From assembly GCF_030252345.1 (NCBI RefSeq), contig NZ_CP126980.1, positions 3,921,501 to 3,985,500 of the forward strand: a DNA stretch of 64,000 nt, in the 5' to 3' direction. The position numbers were made by a program, and so were the translations under genes. Of this stretch, positions 1 through 8,593 are shown piece after piece; within the stretch, counting starts at the first letter, position 1; the number at the start of each line of letters is the position of its first letter. This stretch comes from Actinoplanes oblitus. Its GTDB lineage: Bacteria; Actinomycetota; Actinomycetes; Mycobacteriales; Micromonosporaceae. A model generated the notes under the pieces. That model made no database searches and was not told the DNA's origin. It saw only the letters and a program-made list of their open reading frames with translations.

Positions 1-1
1 G

Positions 2-163
2 TTCGCCGCGCTGTGGCTGGACGTCCGGGTCGGCGCGGAGACGATGGACGCCTGCGTCTGGCTCGACCTGGACGAGCACGGTCTGGTGCGGCGGATCACC
101 GACTTCTGGCCGGAGGCCTACGAGCCGCCGGCGGGCCGGGAGCATCTGGTCGAGCGCTGGTGA
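2..163 (+). CDS. SnoaL/NTF2-like protein, 3' end only
   Basis: This is the last 53 codons of a gene that begins before the window. The visible peptide ends in a WPEAYEPP-type tail with an acidic, aromatic C-terminal strand (DLDEHGLVRRITDFWPE), typical of small SnoaL-like / nuclear transport factor 2-like cone-barrel proteins. Such proteins act as cyclases, isomerases or small-ligand binders. The N-terminal half, where any catalytic residues would lie, is not visible, so the activity is unknown. It converges on the lipoprotein gene 3 bp away. Confidence 0.6.
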   Translation, partial: FAALWLDVRVGAETMDACVWLDLDEHGLVRRITDFWPEAYEPPAGREHLVERW

Positions 164-166
164 CCC

Positions 167-712
167 TCACTCACCCGAGCAGACCTCGAAGCCGGAGGCG
201 AAGTCCTTGGTCCCGGTACGGATCTCCACCACGTTCCCCGCCTCGTCGAGGCCGAAGCCGAGCCAGCCCTGTGCGGCGCTGCCGTACACCAGGTAGCGAC
301 CGGACTCGTTCGTGCCCTGCTCGGCCGGGTCGGCGTAGGCGTCGCGGAGCTGCTCGTCCGAGGAGCCGACCGCCACCCCGCGGTCGGTGCGGGCGGCCGA
401 CGGCGGGTCGATGCCCAGCACCCGTCCCCGGTCGTCGAGGGTCACCTGCAGTTCACCGTACGGGTTGCGCCCGGCGGCTCGCGCGTCGGCGAGGAACGCG
501 CATCCCGGTGCGTCGCCGTACTGCTCGAGCGGCACCGGGGTGGCGGCGAGCAACTCCGCCCGGGTCATCCCGGCCCGCAGCGGGCCGTACCCGCCGAATC
601 CGATGGTCAGCTGAGCCGACGGCGCCGGTCCCGGGGGTGTCCCGGCCGAGCCGCAGCCGGCGGCCACGCAGATCACCGCCAGCCCGGCGGCAGCCAGCAG
701 TGCCCTCATCAC
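167..712 (-). CDS. Putative lipoprotein of unknown function
   Basis: A 181-aa protein starting with a short basic N-terminus, a hydrophobic stretch and a lipobox VAAGC near residue 20, so it should be lipidated and held on the outer face of the membrane. The mature part has a segment GFGGYGPLRAGMTRAELLA that resembles small actinobacterial secreted proteins in which a G-x-x-R-x-G-M-x-x-x-E/Q motif starts a fold. A similar motif occurs in the unrelated gene at 38848. The start lies about 10 bp after the stop of the S-4TM effector gene, so it may be co-transcribed with that operon, although its link to the operon's function is unknown. Confidence 0.7.
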   Translation of the reverse strand: MMRALLAAAGLAVICVAAGCGSAGTPPGPAPSAQLTIGFGGYGPLRAGMTRAELLAATPVPLEQYGDAPGCAFLADARAAGRNPYGELQVTLDDRGRVLGIDPPSAARTDRGVAVGSSDEQLRDAYADPAEQGTNESGRYLVYGSAAQGWLGFGLDEAGNVVEIRTGTKDFASGFEVCSGE

Positions 713-722
713 GCTGCTCCGT

Positions 723-1628
723 TCATCCGTGCCCGTTGCGGCGGGCCTCCTCGACGCGGCTCTGCACGCTGATCCGGATCGCCGCCTCGTTGCGCCGGTG
801 AAAGACCCGGTCCAGCCAGTCCGGCACGAACGCGTTGGTCAGCCGGAACTGAAGGATCTTGTCCTGGAGGGCCCGCAGGTCCGCCTCGGACGGTGTCGCG
901 GTGCCGCGCATGCCGTTCGCCCACAGGTCGGTGACCTTGCGTTCGGTGGACTCCTTGGACCGCGCGTTCTCGAAGTTGGCCCGGATCTGCTCGGCGATCT
1001 CCTTGACCGGCGAGAGAGCCGGCGCGATCACGGCGGTGATCAGGCCACCCCAGCCGAGGCCGGCGAGCAGCCCGCAGCCGATGGCGACGCCGGCCGCCAG
1101 CAGGCCCAGCGCGCTGAGGATCCACGCCCAGTAGCGGTGCATCGTGGCACCCCAGCCCAGGTTGGTGGCCTGGCAGATGAGCACGTCGTACGGCCGGTGC
1201 GTGCCTAGGGTGTCGTCGTACCAGTCGGCGTCCCGGTCGCCGCGATACCTCGAGGCGGCCTTGGCGATGCGGTTCGCCGGCGGCCGGTCCACCAGGAGTC
1301 CGTTCCAGCCGAGGCCGAAGACCCGGGTGTCGAACTCCTCCTGGACGGCGGCGGCCATCGTGCGCAGTCGTTTCTCCACGCTCCCGGTCACGAAGGAGAC
1401 GGCCAGCAGGGCGATGCCGCCGCCGACGCCGACCACCGCGCGCAATCCCGGATAACGGACCGCTACCACGCCGGCGGCGATCGACAGCGCGATGACCACG
1501 CACAGCCGGGTCCCGGAGAAGATCTTGGTGTCCGAGTAGATCCGGGCCTGGGCGGCGACCAGCCGGCGGGCGTCGACGGTGTTCTGCGCCTCGAAGATGC
1601 GCGGCTGGGTGGTGCCGGTGGTGCTCAT
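723..1628 (-). CDS. S-4TM family putative pore-forming effector
   Basis: A 301-aa protein with two hydrophobic hairpins (about residues 42-58 and 63-81, then 167-189 and 190-207) separated by a soluble segment containing EFDTRVFGLGW, DADWYDD and CQATNLGWGATMHRYW. This layout and these motifs match the SMODS-associated 4TM (S-4TM) effectors, which are predicted to open pores in the inner membrane when a conflict system is triggered. The ATG at 1628 is chosen because an upstream in-frame start would run into the preceding gene's stop at 1679. It is the last core gene of the 7231-723 operon. Family assignment is fairly firm; the activating signal is unknown. Confidence 0.8.
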   Translation of the reverse strand: MSTTGTTQPRIFEAQNTVDARRLVAAQARIYSDTKIFSGTRLCVVIALSIAAGVVAVRYPGLRAVVGVGGGIALLAVSFVTGSVEKRLRTMAAAVQEEFDTRVFGLGWNGLLVDRPPANRIAKAASRYRGDRDADWYDDTLGTHRPYDVLICQATNLGWGATMHRYWAWILSALGLLAAGVAIGCGLLAGLGWGGLITAVIAPALSPVKEIAEQIRANFENARSKESTERKVTDLWANGMRGTATPSEADLRALQDKILQFRLTNAFVPDWLDRVFHRRNEAAIRISVQSRVEEARRNGHG

Positions 1629-1678
1629 CCGGCCGGCCGCCACGTCACCGGTGCTGCTCGCACGGGTCTCCCTCCTGA

Positions 1679-4600
1679 TCAGCAGACATGCTGGTAGGGC
1701 AGGTCGGGGCCGACGAACTGGGCCCACTCCGCCTCGGTCAGGTCCCGGCCGATGGCCGCGCAGGCGTTGGCCCGCCGGACTCCGGGCGCCATCGACCAGA
1801 TGGCGATCTGCGCCGAGTTGAACTCGACGCTGGCGAACATCTCACCGGTGCGGTCGGCGGCCAGGTCGATCGTCGCCCCGGAGCGCCCCCACCCATGCGC
1901 GGAAACGTTCGCCCCGGTCCCCGTGTCGAAGACGCGGGAGCCACCGGAGCTGCCGACGACCACCTCCCGGCGCTGGGGAACCTCGGCGACCGCTGTCACA
2001 TAGTTCATCTGTGGCGCGAGATCGGTGCGGATCTCGGTGAGGTCGGGTCGCAGGAAGACGACGGTCCCGGCACCGTAGGCGGCCACGATCCGTCCGTCGT
2101 GCAGCACGGTCAGATGCGCCAGCCCGGACGGGCCGCTGAGCACGCGCCGGTCGACGAGACGCAGCGACGACGCCTCCACGGTGAACACGGCGGGGGAGCC
2201 CTTGTCAGTGCGGCCGGACATCCCGGCCACGGTCCGGCCGTCCGCGGACGCGGCCAGGTCGAGGATCGGGTCGGTGTACCGGGCCTCGGCCCGCATGGTC
2301 CAGGAGCCGTTGCCGAAGCCGAAGACGCGCAGTGCTCCGTTGCCGTAGCCGACGTACAGCCGGTCGCCGACGAACTGCGCGACGATCGGGATGTCGCCGG
2401 CCGGCGTGGGCACGAACACCTCCTGCCGCGCGTGCAGGTTCCACACCGTCAGGCGCCTGAGGTGCGTGTCGTCGTCCAGGAACACCGCGGCGCCCCAGAG
2501 TCCGGTGCTGTCGCCGGCGAGCTGTTGAGGGACGCTGTGCTCGGGGCCGGGCAGGGTGAGCTGCCCGTTCAGGAACGGCTTGCTGGTCACCGAGCGCAGC
2601 AGGTAGACGCCGGTGTACGTGCGGACCAGCAGATCCGGGCCGGCCCAGCGGGCGCCGATCGCCCGGACGTCGTCAAGGGTGCGCATGGTCAGGAACGAGT
2701 CGAGGCCGTACGAGTGCAGCTCGGCCAGTCCGTCGTGGATCCAGACCAGCAGCCGCCCACCGGCCCACAGGTTGCCGCTCGCGCCGGCGTTGTAGCTCAC
2801 GGTGCCGTCGTCGAGCGCCCACATGACGGCGTGCCCGGTCCGTTTGCCGGTCGAGGCCACCCGCCAGCCCCGGTACGAGTCGCTCACCCGGACGGTCTCG
2901 TACGGCCCGTCCTCGGCGATCGTCGAGCGGATGCCGTGCGCGCCGACGGTGACGAGCTTGGCGCCGATGGTGCCGGCCGCTACTCGCGTCTTGTCGACGA
3001 CGCCGGAGCCGCGCAGGGTGACGCCGGCCGGCGCCCGCAGCACCGTCGTGCTCGCACAGCGGCGGGGGAAGGCGACGGTGACGACCCGGTCGGCGAGCGT
3101 CATCAGCAGGCCGGCGCCGGTCGCCTCGATCGACTGGACGTCCTCGCCGGCCGCGCACGTGATGAGGGTGTGCCGGGCGTCGAGGGAGTATCGCCGTACG
3201 CCGTGCCGCCCCGCCGCGTACAGGTAGCTCGCATCGCCGTCGAAGGCCAGCGCGGTGACCGCGCGTGAGCCGAACAGGCCGTCCTGGTCGGTGCCGGGCA
3301 CGGTCAGCGGCGGGTCTTCGCGCCAGCCCTCCCGGGTCCGTTCCACCAGCAGGATCCGGCGATCGGAGAGCCCGATCGCGGCGATGCCGTCGTCGGTGAC
3401 GGCGGCCGCGGTGGCGAACACCTGGCCGGGCGCGAACGTCATGCCCGGCGGCAGGTTCTTCGACCAGACGACCTCCCGGGTGCCTGTGTCGATCAGCCGG
3501 ATCGTGCCGGCATCCCCGGTGAGCACGGCGAGCCTCCCGGACCCGGACAGGGTCGCGTCCCGGAAGGCGCCGGTGTCCGGACGGTAGATCTTGACGAGAC
3601 TCCCGCGGTCCTGGCTCAGCCGGTCGAAGACGGAGGGGTGCCCGCCCGCCCGTGCCGCGATGTCGTCGCTGGCCATGGCCAGAAGCAGATCCTGGCCGTC
3701 GGTGCCGGGGCTGCTGCGGGCCGCGGCGGCGACCTTGTCGGCCAGCGCGGTGAGCCGGGTGTTCTCGGCGTCACGCGTGGCGCGCAGGTAGCCGTACCCG
3801 GTGAGGCCGGCGGCCAGCAGCACCGCTGTGGCCACCACGGCGAGCGTGCGGACCAAAGCCTTCCGGTCGCGGCGGCGCCCCCGGCGCAGCGCCTGCCGGA
3901 CCGTCGCCACCGGCACGATGTCGGCCTGGTGCGGCACGTCGCCGAGTTTGCCGACGTCCTCGGCCGGGACGAGCGTCGCGAAGTGCGGATCGGCGTGCCG
4001 CAGCTTCTCCCGATAGCCGTCGACGCCGCGGACCAGCGCGCCGTCGACCCGGCCGATGGCGGTCGTCCGCGGTTGCAGGCGCTGCCACCGCAGCAGCTGC
4101 CGCAGCCGTTGCCGGCGGCGCACCAGCTCCGCCAGGACCAGCGTGAACGCCAGGCCGAGCGACCTGTCCGCCAGCCGCGGGACCGGTCCGTAGCGGCTCT
4201 CCACCGCCCAGGTGACGCCCGCGTCGAGCCGGTGCGCACGAGTCTGTGTCCAGGCGGCCTCCATCGCGTCCTGAAAATCCTGGTCCACGGTGCCGAGCGC
4301 CATCCGGGCCGGGTCGGGGACGAGCCGGTGGGGCAGCTCCGGGCGCAGCGCCACGCTGAGGGTCGCGGCCAGGCCCTGGCTCCCGGTCTTGAGCAGCACC
4401 GCGACCGCTGCCGTGTCGCCGGGCGGCGGCAGATGGCCGGACAGGTCGAGGATCATCGCGGTGACCAGGTGCGCGGCCGGCCCGGTCCGGGAGCCCAGCA
4501 GCGCGCGCAGGTCCTCCGGCACCGAGCGCGGCAGGGCCGGCACCGTCGCGTCGTTGGTGCGGGCGGTGGGGAACGCCCGCTGCGCCCAGCGCCCGGCCGC

Positions 4601-4948
4601 GTCCGGGTACTGCTCGTCGTCCGGGTGCAGGACCGCCAGCCCGGCCGCCGCCTGAGTGCGGATCGCGCTGATCAGCGCCGGTTCACCGGCCCGGAACGGC
4701 GGGCCGAGGCCGTCCGCGCCCGGCCCGTGCGTGGGCGCGGTCTCGGCCAGGAACTCGTGCAGCGGTGCGGTGTCCCGGTAGAGGGCGAGAAGCCGCTCGG
4801 TGTCGCCCTGCTCGACCAGCTGCCTGACGAACCGGCGCAGCTCCTGGTCGGGGCCGACGATCCAGCGACGCCATTCCTCCGCCGCGCGGATGTCCTCCGG
4901 TCCGGTGAGCCGGATCCGGGCGGCCGGGCGGGCGCCGACCTCGGTCAC
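1679..4948 (-). CDS. Membrane-anchored beta-propeller protein of the S-4TM operon
   Basis: A 1089-aa protein. Residues 1 to about 360 are soluble and mostly helical, with no clear Walker A motif. One transmembrane segment lies near 364-387 after a basic RRGRRRDRK stretch. From about 430 to 1060 there are repeated beta-strand units of the WD40/YVTN type. The C-terminus (NACAAIGRDLTEAEWAQFVG, ending in Cys) closely resembles the tail of actinobacterial nSTAND-WD40 proteins. By that comparison it could be a sensor or scaffold whose STAND ATPase has been lost or is too divergent to see. Its ATG overlaps the upstream gene's stop by 4 nt (ATGA), so translation is coupled. The coiled region after the TM may signal to the 4TM effector; that is inference. 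Confidence 0.65.
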   Translation of the reverse strand: MTEVGARPAARIRLTGPEDIRAAEEWRRWIVGPDQELRRFVRQLVEQGDTERLLALYRDTAPLHEFLAETAPTHGPGADGLGPPFRAGEPALISAIRTQAAAGLAVLHPDDEQYPDAAGRWAQRAFPTARTNDATVPALPRSVPEDLRALLGSRTGPAAHLVTAMILDLSGHLPPPGDTAAVAVLLKTGSQGLAATLSVALRPELPHRLVPDPARMALGTVDQDFQDAMEAAWTQTRAHRLDAGVTWAVESRYGPVPRLADRSLGLAFTLVLAELVRRRQRLRQLLRWQRLQPRTTAIGRVDGALVRGVDGYREKLRHADPHFATLVPAEDVGKLGDVPHQADIVPVATVRQALRRGRRRDRKALVRTLAVVATAVLLAAGLTGYGYLRATRDAENTRLTALADKVAAAARSSPGTDGQDLLLAMASDDIAARAGGHPSVFDRLSQDRGSLVKIYRPDTGAFRDATLSGSGRLAVLTGDAGTIRLIDTGTREVVWSKNLPPGMTFAPGQVFATAAAVTDDGIAAIGLSDRRILLVERTREGWREDPPLTVPGTDQDGLFGSRAVTALAFDGDASYLYAAGRHGVRRYSLDARHTLITCAAGEDVQSIEATGAGLLMTLADRVVTVAFPRRCASTTVLRAPAGVTLRGSGVVDKTRVAAGTIGAKLVTVGAHGIRSTIAEDGPYETVRVSDSYRGWRVASTGKRTGHAVMWALDDGTVSYNAGASGNLWAGGRLLVWIHDGLAELHSYGLDSFLTMRTLDDVRAIGARWAGPDLLVRTYTGVYLLRSVTSKPFLNGQLTLPGPEHSVPQQLAGDSTGLWGAAVFLDDDTHLRRLTVWNLHARQEVFVPTPAGDIPIVAQFVGDRLYVGYGNGALRVFGFGNGSWTMRAEARYTDPILDLAASADGRTVAGMSGRTDKGSPAVFTVEASSLRLVDRRVLSGPSGLAHLTVLHDGRIVAAYGAGTVVFLRPDLTEIRTDLAPQMNYVTAVAEVPQRREVVVGSSGGSRVFDTGTGANVSAHGWGRSGATIDLAADRTGEMFASVEFNSAQIAIWSMAPGVRRANACAAIGRDLTEAEWAQFVGPDLPYQHVC

Positions 4949-6207
4949 GGCATCTCGCCGAGTGCTGTCGCGACGGTCGTGGCCAGCGGGCTGCCCGGCG
5001 GCAGCGTGGCCGCGGCCCGCGCCCAGGCGTCCCGGCCCGGGCGATCGCTCATGTACCGGAACGGCAGCAGCGACGGCAGCACCTCCGCCGGGGTGAGCGC
5101 GGCCGCCTCGGCGAGCATCAGCGCGGGCTCGCTGACCGAGACCTGGTGACCACCGGTGATCTCGCGCAGTTCGAGCCGGCCGGCGAACCCGGCCAGCCGC
5201 CGGGTGACCGGGACGTGGAAGCGCCGGTTGTCACCGGGCCGGCTCAGATCGACCGGGAGGAAGACCGGCTCGGACAGCTCGGTGTCCGCCTCCACCAGGA
5301 TCGTCAGGGTGCGGTAGTCCTCGTCGAGCCGGAGGGTGACGGTGAACGGCGGCACCCGCAGGGTCTCGAGCGACGCGCCGCCGGCCCGGTCGGTGGCCGC
5401 GACCGCCGGTGCCTCGCTGGACAGGCGTACCCGATCCAGCGGACCCGGCTGGTCCTCGGTCAGCAGCGCTGCCACGCGCCGGCCCCAGAAGCGATGAATC
5501 TCCTCCCGCCGGGCCAGCTCCCCGGCCAGCTCGGCCAGGCCGGTCCTGGTCGTCGCGGGGATCCGCGGCGCGTTCACGCGCTGGATCCGGCGCAGGAATC
5601 CGGCGGCGCCCAGCCGCGTCATCACCGGGTCGCCCCGGCGCACACCTTCGCCGAGCTGTTCCAGCGCGGCGGTGAACCGCGCGCCGACCGGGTTGAACCA
5701 GTGGCGCAGCCGGATCGCCGGCGCGGGCTCACCCTCGCGAAGCGCTCGCACCAGCTGAAGGACGAACTCGTCGAGCAGATCGGCCCAGGGCAACAGCCAG
5801 TAGACGTCGGGATCCGGGGTGCCCTCGCTGTCCAGCCGATCGACAAGCGCGTGCCGTACGGTGATGGACTCGGTGCTCAGCACCGCGTGCTGACGACTGG
5901 TGAACCGGTCAGGCGGCCAGGCCTCCTCGATCTCCCGGATCACCGTCAGAGCGCGGTGGCTCACCAGGATCGGCCGGCCGGTGTCGTCCAGCTCGATCAC
6001 CGCCTGTGGCGGGGCCGCGCGGGTCAGGCCCAGCATCAAGGTCGGGGCGCCGGCCGCCGGGAAGCCGGCGCGCTGCCAGCCGTCGTGGAATCTGGCCAAC
6101 CGGCGGGCATCCTCCCGGTCGGCGCCGTCGTTGATCGGCCCGAGTCCGCCGCCGTCCTCGACGGCCGTCGCGACCCAGTCGCTGAGCGGCCGGTGGCCGC
6201 TAGGCAT
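4945..6207 (-). CDS. Unrecognised 420-aa protein of the S-4TM operon
   Basis: I do not recognise a family. The N-terminal third is rich in Trp, Pro and acidic residues. The middle (about 150-270) looks helical, with FVLQLVRALREG and LAGELARREEIHRFWGRR. The last 150 residues look beta-rich (PFTVTLRLDEDYRTLTILVEAD, then FHVPVTRRLAGFAGRLELREI), like a small beta-sandwich. No signal peptide, membrane segment or nucleotide-binding motif is visible. It overlaps the upstream nucleotidyltransferase gene by 8 nt and the downstream propeller gene by 4 nt, so the three are made together. The layout suggests an adaptor between the nucleotidyltransferase and the membrane proteins, but nothing in the sequence proves it. 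Confidence 0.6.
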   Translation of the reverse strand: MPSGHRPLSDWVATAVEDGGGLGPINDGADREDARRLARFHDGWQRAGFPAAGAPTLMLGLTRAAPPQAVIELDDTGRPILVSHRALTVIREIEEAWPPDRFTSRQHAVLSTESITVRHALVDRLDSEGTPDPDVYWLLPWADLLDEFVLQLVRALREGEPAPAIRLRHWFNPVGARFTAALEQLGEGVRRGDPVMTRLGAAGFLRRIQRVNAPRIPATTRTGLAELAGELARREEIHRFWGRRVAALLTEDQPGPLDRVRLSSEAPAVAATDRAGGASLETLRVPPFTVTLRLDEDYRTLTILVEADTELSEPVFLPVDLSRPGDNRRFHVPVTRRLAGFAGRLELREITGGHQVSVSEPALMLAEAAALTPAEVLPSLLPFRYMSDRPGRDAWARAAATLPPGSPLATTVATALGEMP

Positions 6208-7231
6208 CGAGTGCCTCCAGCAACAGGTCCCGCAGTCCGAGGTCGTCGCCGGCGAGCCGGATGACGGCGTCCCAGATCTGGCCGGAGCCGGCGCCGGTGA
6301 GGTGCCGGTCGGATCGGCGCCTGATCTCGCGCAGGGTCGCCGGGTCCACCGCCACCTGCCGTCCCACCCGGCACTGGGTGGCGGGCAGGAGAGGCCAGCG
6401 GATCAGCATCCGGACCGCGCGGAGCAGCACGTCCGCCCGGTCCGCGGGATCCTTCGGGCCGTCCACGGCGGCCAGCACGGGCTGGTCACCGCCGAGCAGG
6501 TCGGCGAGCCCGGCTCCGGTCGGATCCACTATCGTCCGGGTGCGACGGTCATAGAACAGACAGTTCACGGTCAGGTCGCGCCGAGTGACGTCCGCGCGCA
6601 GATCGCTGCCGGAGGCCGGAAACCGGAACCCGTCCTGGTGCAACGGCCGGTAGTCGATCATCGGTGGATCGCCGAGCCGGCCTCTGCGGATCGAGACGAC
6701 TCCGGCGACGACCTTCGTCCGCAGATCACCCTTGCCGGCGCCCAGGCACGCCTGATCCGCTTGCTCGGCGAAATAGCCGACCGGCGTCGTCCCGGCCAGG
6801 TCGATGTCGTTCACCAGATCGTCGGCCGTGCCGAGCAGCAGGTCCCGGACGGCGCCACCGACCAGCCACACGTCGGTGCGGTCGGGCTGCCGCCGGGTGG
6901 GAAGCAGCGCTTCGGTGATGCCTGCCCAACCCCGGTCCGGGTCGCGCATCATCCGATCGACAGCGTCCGGGAAGCCCGGCGTGACGTCGGCTGCCGGCTT
7001 GACCCACTCGGCGCGGACCCGGCAGCCCTCGCCCGGCAGCGCCCCGGTCACTGCGGACACCGGCCGCCAGGGTGGCCGGTCACCGTCCGCGTCGGACGCG
7101 AAGAGCACGTGGTCGTCGTCGCGGGAGACGATCCCGCCGCTGGGCTGAAAGGTGAAACCCTTGATCGGGACGTCGTCGATCAGGTCACCGGCGAGCAGCG
7201 GCCCGTCGGCATCGGACGGCGGTGTGTCCAC
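6200..7231 (-). CDS. CCA-adding-enzyme-like (poly(A)-polymerase family) nucleotidyltransferase
   Basis: A 343-aa protein whose C-terminal two thirds carry the class II tRNA nucleotidyltransferase / poly(A) polymerase motifs in order: GGAVRDLLLG (about 125), the metal-binding D-x-D in NDIDLAG (142/144), RRDLTVN (about 217), DPTGAGLADL (about 236) and RADVLLRAVRM (about 265). The N-terminal 120 residues are an extra domain not found in housekeeping CCA enzymes, and no HD domain follows. The GTG at 7231 is preferred over an ATG at 7294 because AAGGGA lies about 8 nt upstream of it. It is the first gene of the operon ending with the S-4TM effector, so it more likely acts in signalling or RNA modification within a conflict system than in tRNA maturation. 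The motif calls are direct; the role is inferred. Confidence 0.7.
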   Translation of the reverse strand: MDTPPSDADGPLLAGDLIDDVPIKGFTFQPSGGIVSRDDDHVLFASDADGDRPPWRPVSAVTGALPGEGCRVRAEWVKPAADVTPGFPDAVDRMMRDPDRGWAGITEALLPTRRQPDRTDVWLVGGAVRDLLLGTADDLVNDIDLAGTTPVGYFAEQADQACLGAGKGDLRTKVVAGVVSIRRGRLGDPPMIDYRPLHQDGFRFPASGSDLRADVTRRDLTVNCLFYDRRTRTIVDPTGAGLADLLGGDQPVLAAVDGPKDPADRADVLLRAVRMLIRWPLLPATQCRVGRQVAVDPATLREIRRRSDRHLTGAGSGQIWDAVIRLAGDDLGLRDLLLEALDA

Positions 7232-7387
7232 GTGCGGGTCCCTTCGGCCGGCTCGATGTCGAGTGAGGAGATCCTGCCGCACCGGCACGATCAACTAATT
7301 CCGGTGAACGGTCCTAATAGCTACCTGATCGGACCATGCCGCCGTGATCGGCCGTTCCCGCGCTGCCACCGCGACCCGGCCGGCCCC

Positions 7388-8593
7388 TCACGCCGGCGCG
7401 CCGGGCAGCAGGCCGGCGGCCGCCGCCGCGGCCTGCGCCTCCAGCAGCAGCAGACGCTCCGGCCGGCCGAGCCGGCGGGCCAGCGCGGCGACGTCCTCGA
7501 ACTCCGGCATCACCTGCACTATCGTGCCGGCGTGCGAGCCGACCTTGACACTGACCTGGCCGCCGGCGACGGCCACCGGGACGAAGCAGCGGTCGAGGGG
7601 TGTCTTGCGCCGGGGTGACTCGCGAACGCCCAGCGTGCTGGTGTGCTCGAAGATGAACGTGCGCAGCGCCGGCGCGCGGTCCGGGGCGCAGAGCACGCCG
7701 AGGGTGTGCGCCGGGCGGCCCTTCTTCATCAGGATCGGGACCAGCCAGGCGTCGTCGGCGCCGTTGTCCAGCAGCCCGGCCAGCACGCCCGGCCACAGGC
7801 GCGGGTCCAGGTCGTCGACGTTGGCCTCCAGCAGCAGGGCGTCGTGCGGGGCGGCGGTCTCGTCGGTGCCGATCAGCACGCGTACGACGTTCGCGCGGTC
7901 CGGGCGGTCGCGCCCACCGGCGCCGACGCCGGCCGCGGTGAGTGTGGTCGCCGGCAGGTCCTCGCAGCTGGTGGCCAGGGTCCGCAGCAGGGCCATCCCG
8001 GTCGGGGTGGCCAGCTCGCCCGGGCCGCCGGCGAGCACCCGCCAGCCGAGGGCGAGTTCGGTGACGGCCGGGACCGGGACCGGGAGCAGGCCGTGCGCGC
8101 CGCGGACGTGACCCGAACCCACCGCCACCGGGCTCGCCGAGATCGAGGTGACGCCCAGGTCGTGCAGCGCGGCGCAGACGCCCACCACGTCGGCGATCGC
8201 GTCGAGGGCGCCGGCCTCGTGGAAGTGCACCCGCTCGGCGGGCACGCCGTGCACCCGGGCCTCGGCCTCGGCGAGCCGGGCGAACACGGCTGTCGCCCGA
8301 TCGCGGACCGGTGGCGGCAGCCCGGCGGCGCCGAGCATCGTGCGGATCGACGCCCAGGTACGGTGCGGCGGGTCGGTGACCTGGACCTGGACGTGCGCCT
8401 TGCGGGCGCGCAGGCCGGCCCGGGTGACCTCGGTGGTGGTGATCAGCACCGCGCCGGGGACCACCGCGTCGACGGCGGCCCGCACCGAGGCCAGGGCGGC
8501 GCCGGCGTCCAGTAGCGCGCCGAGCAGCATGTCACCGGCGACGCCCGCCGACGCGTCGATCCAGGCGTGCCGGGCGGTGTCCGAGCCGTTCAC
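7388..8593 (-). CDS. larC: Nickel-pincer cofactor biosynthesis protein LarC
   Basis: A 401-aa protein with the LarC signatures HAWIDASAGVAGDMLLGALLDAG at the N-terminus, VHFHEAGALDAIADVVG near 140 and GGPGELATPTGMALL. LarC is the CTP-dependent nickel insertase (cyclometallase) that completes the nickel-pincer nucleotide for LarA. Here the N- and C-terminal halves are one continuous frame, unlike Lactiplantibacillus plantarum, where larC1 and larC2 are joined by a frameshift. It overlaps larB by 4 nt and is the last gene of the larA-larE-larB-larC set. The about 155-bp gap to the nucleotidyltransferase at 7231 separates it from the next operon on the same strand. Confidence 0.92.
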   Translation of the reverse strand: MNGSDTARHAWIDASAGVAGDMLLGALLDAGAALASVRAAVDAVVPGAVLITTTEVTRAGLRARKAHVQVQVTDPPHRTWASIRTMLGAAGLPPPVRDRATAVFARLAEAEARVHGVPAERVHFHEAGALDAIADVVGVCAALHDLGVTSISASPVAVGSGHVRGAHGLLPVPVPAVTELALGWRVLAGGPGELATPTGMALLRTLATSCEDLPATTLTAAGVGAGGRDRPDRANVVRVLIGTDETAAPHDALLLEANVDDLDPRLWPGVLAGLLDNGADDAWLVPILMKKGRPAHTLGVLCAPDRAPALRTFIFEHTSTLGVRESPRRKTPLDRCFVPVAVAGGQVSVKVGSHAGTIVQVMPEFEDVAALARRLGRPERLLLLEAQAAAAAAGLLPGAPA

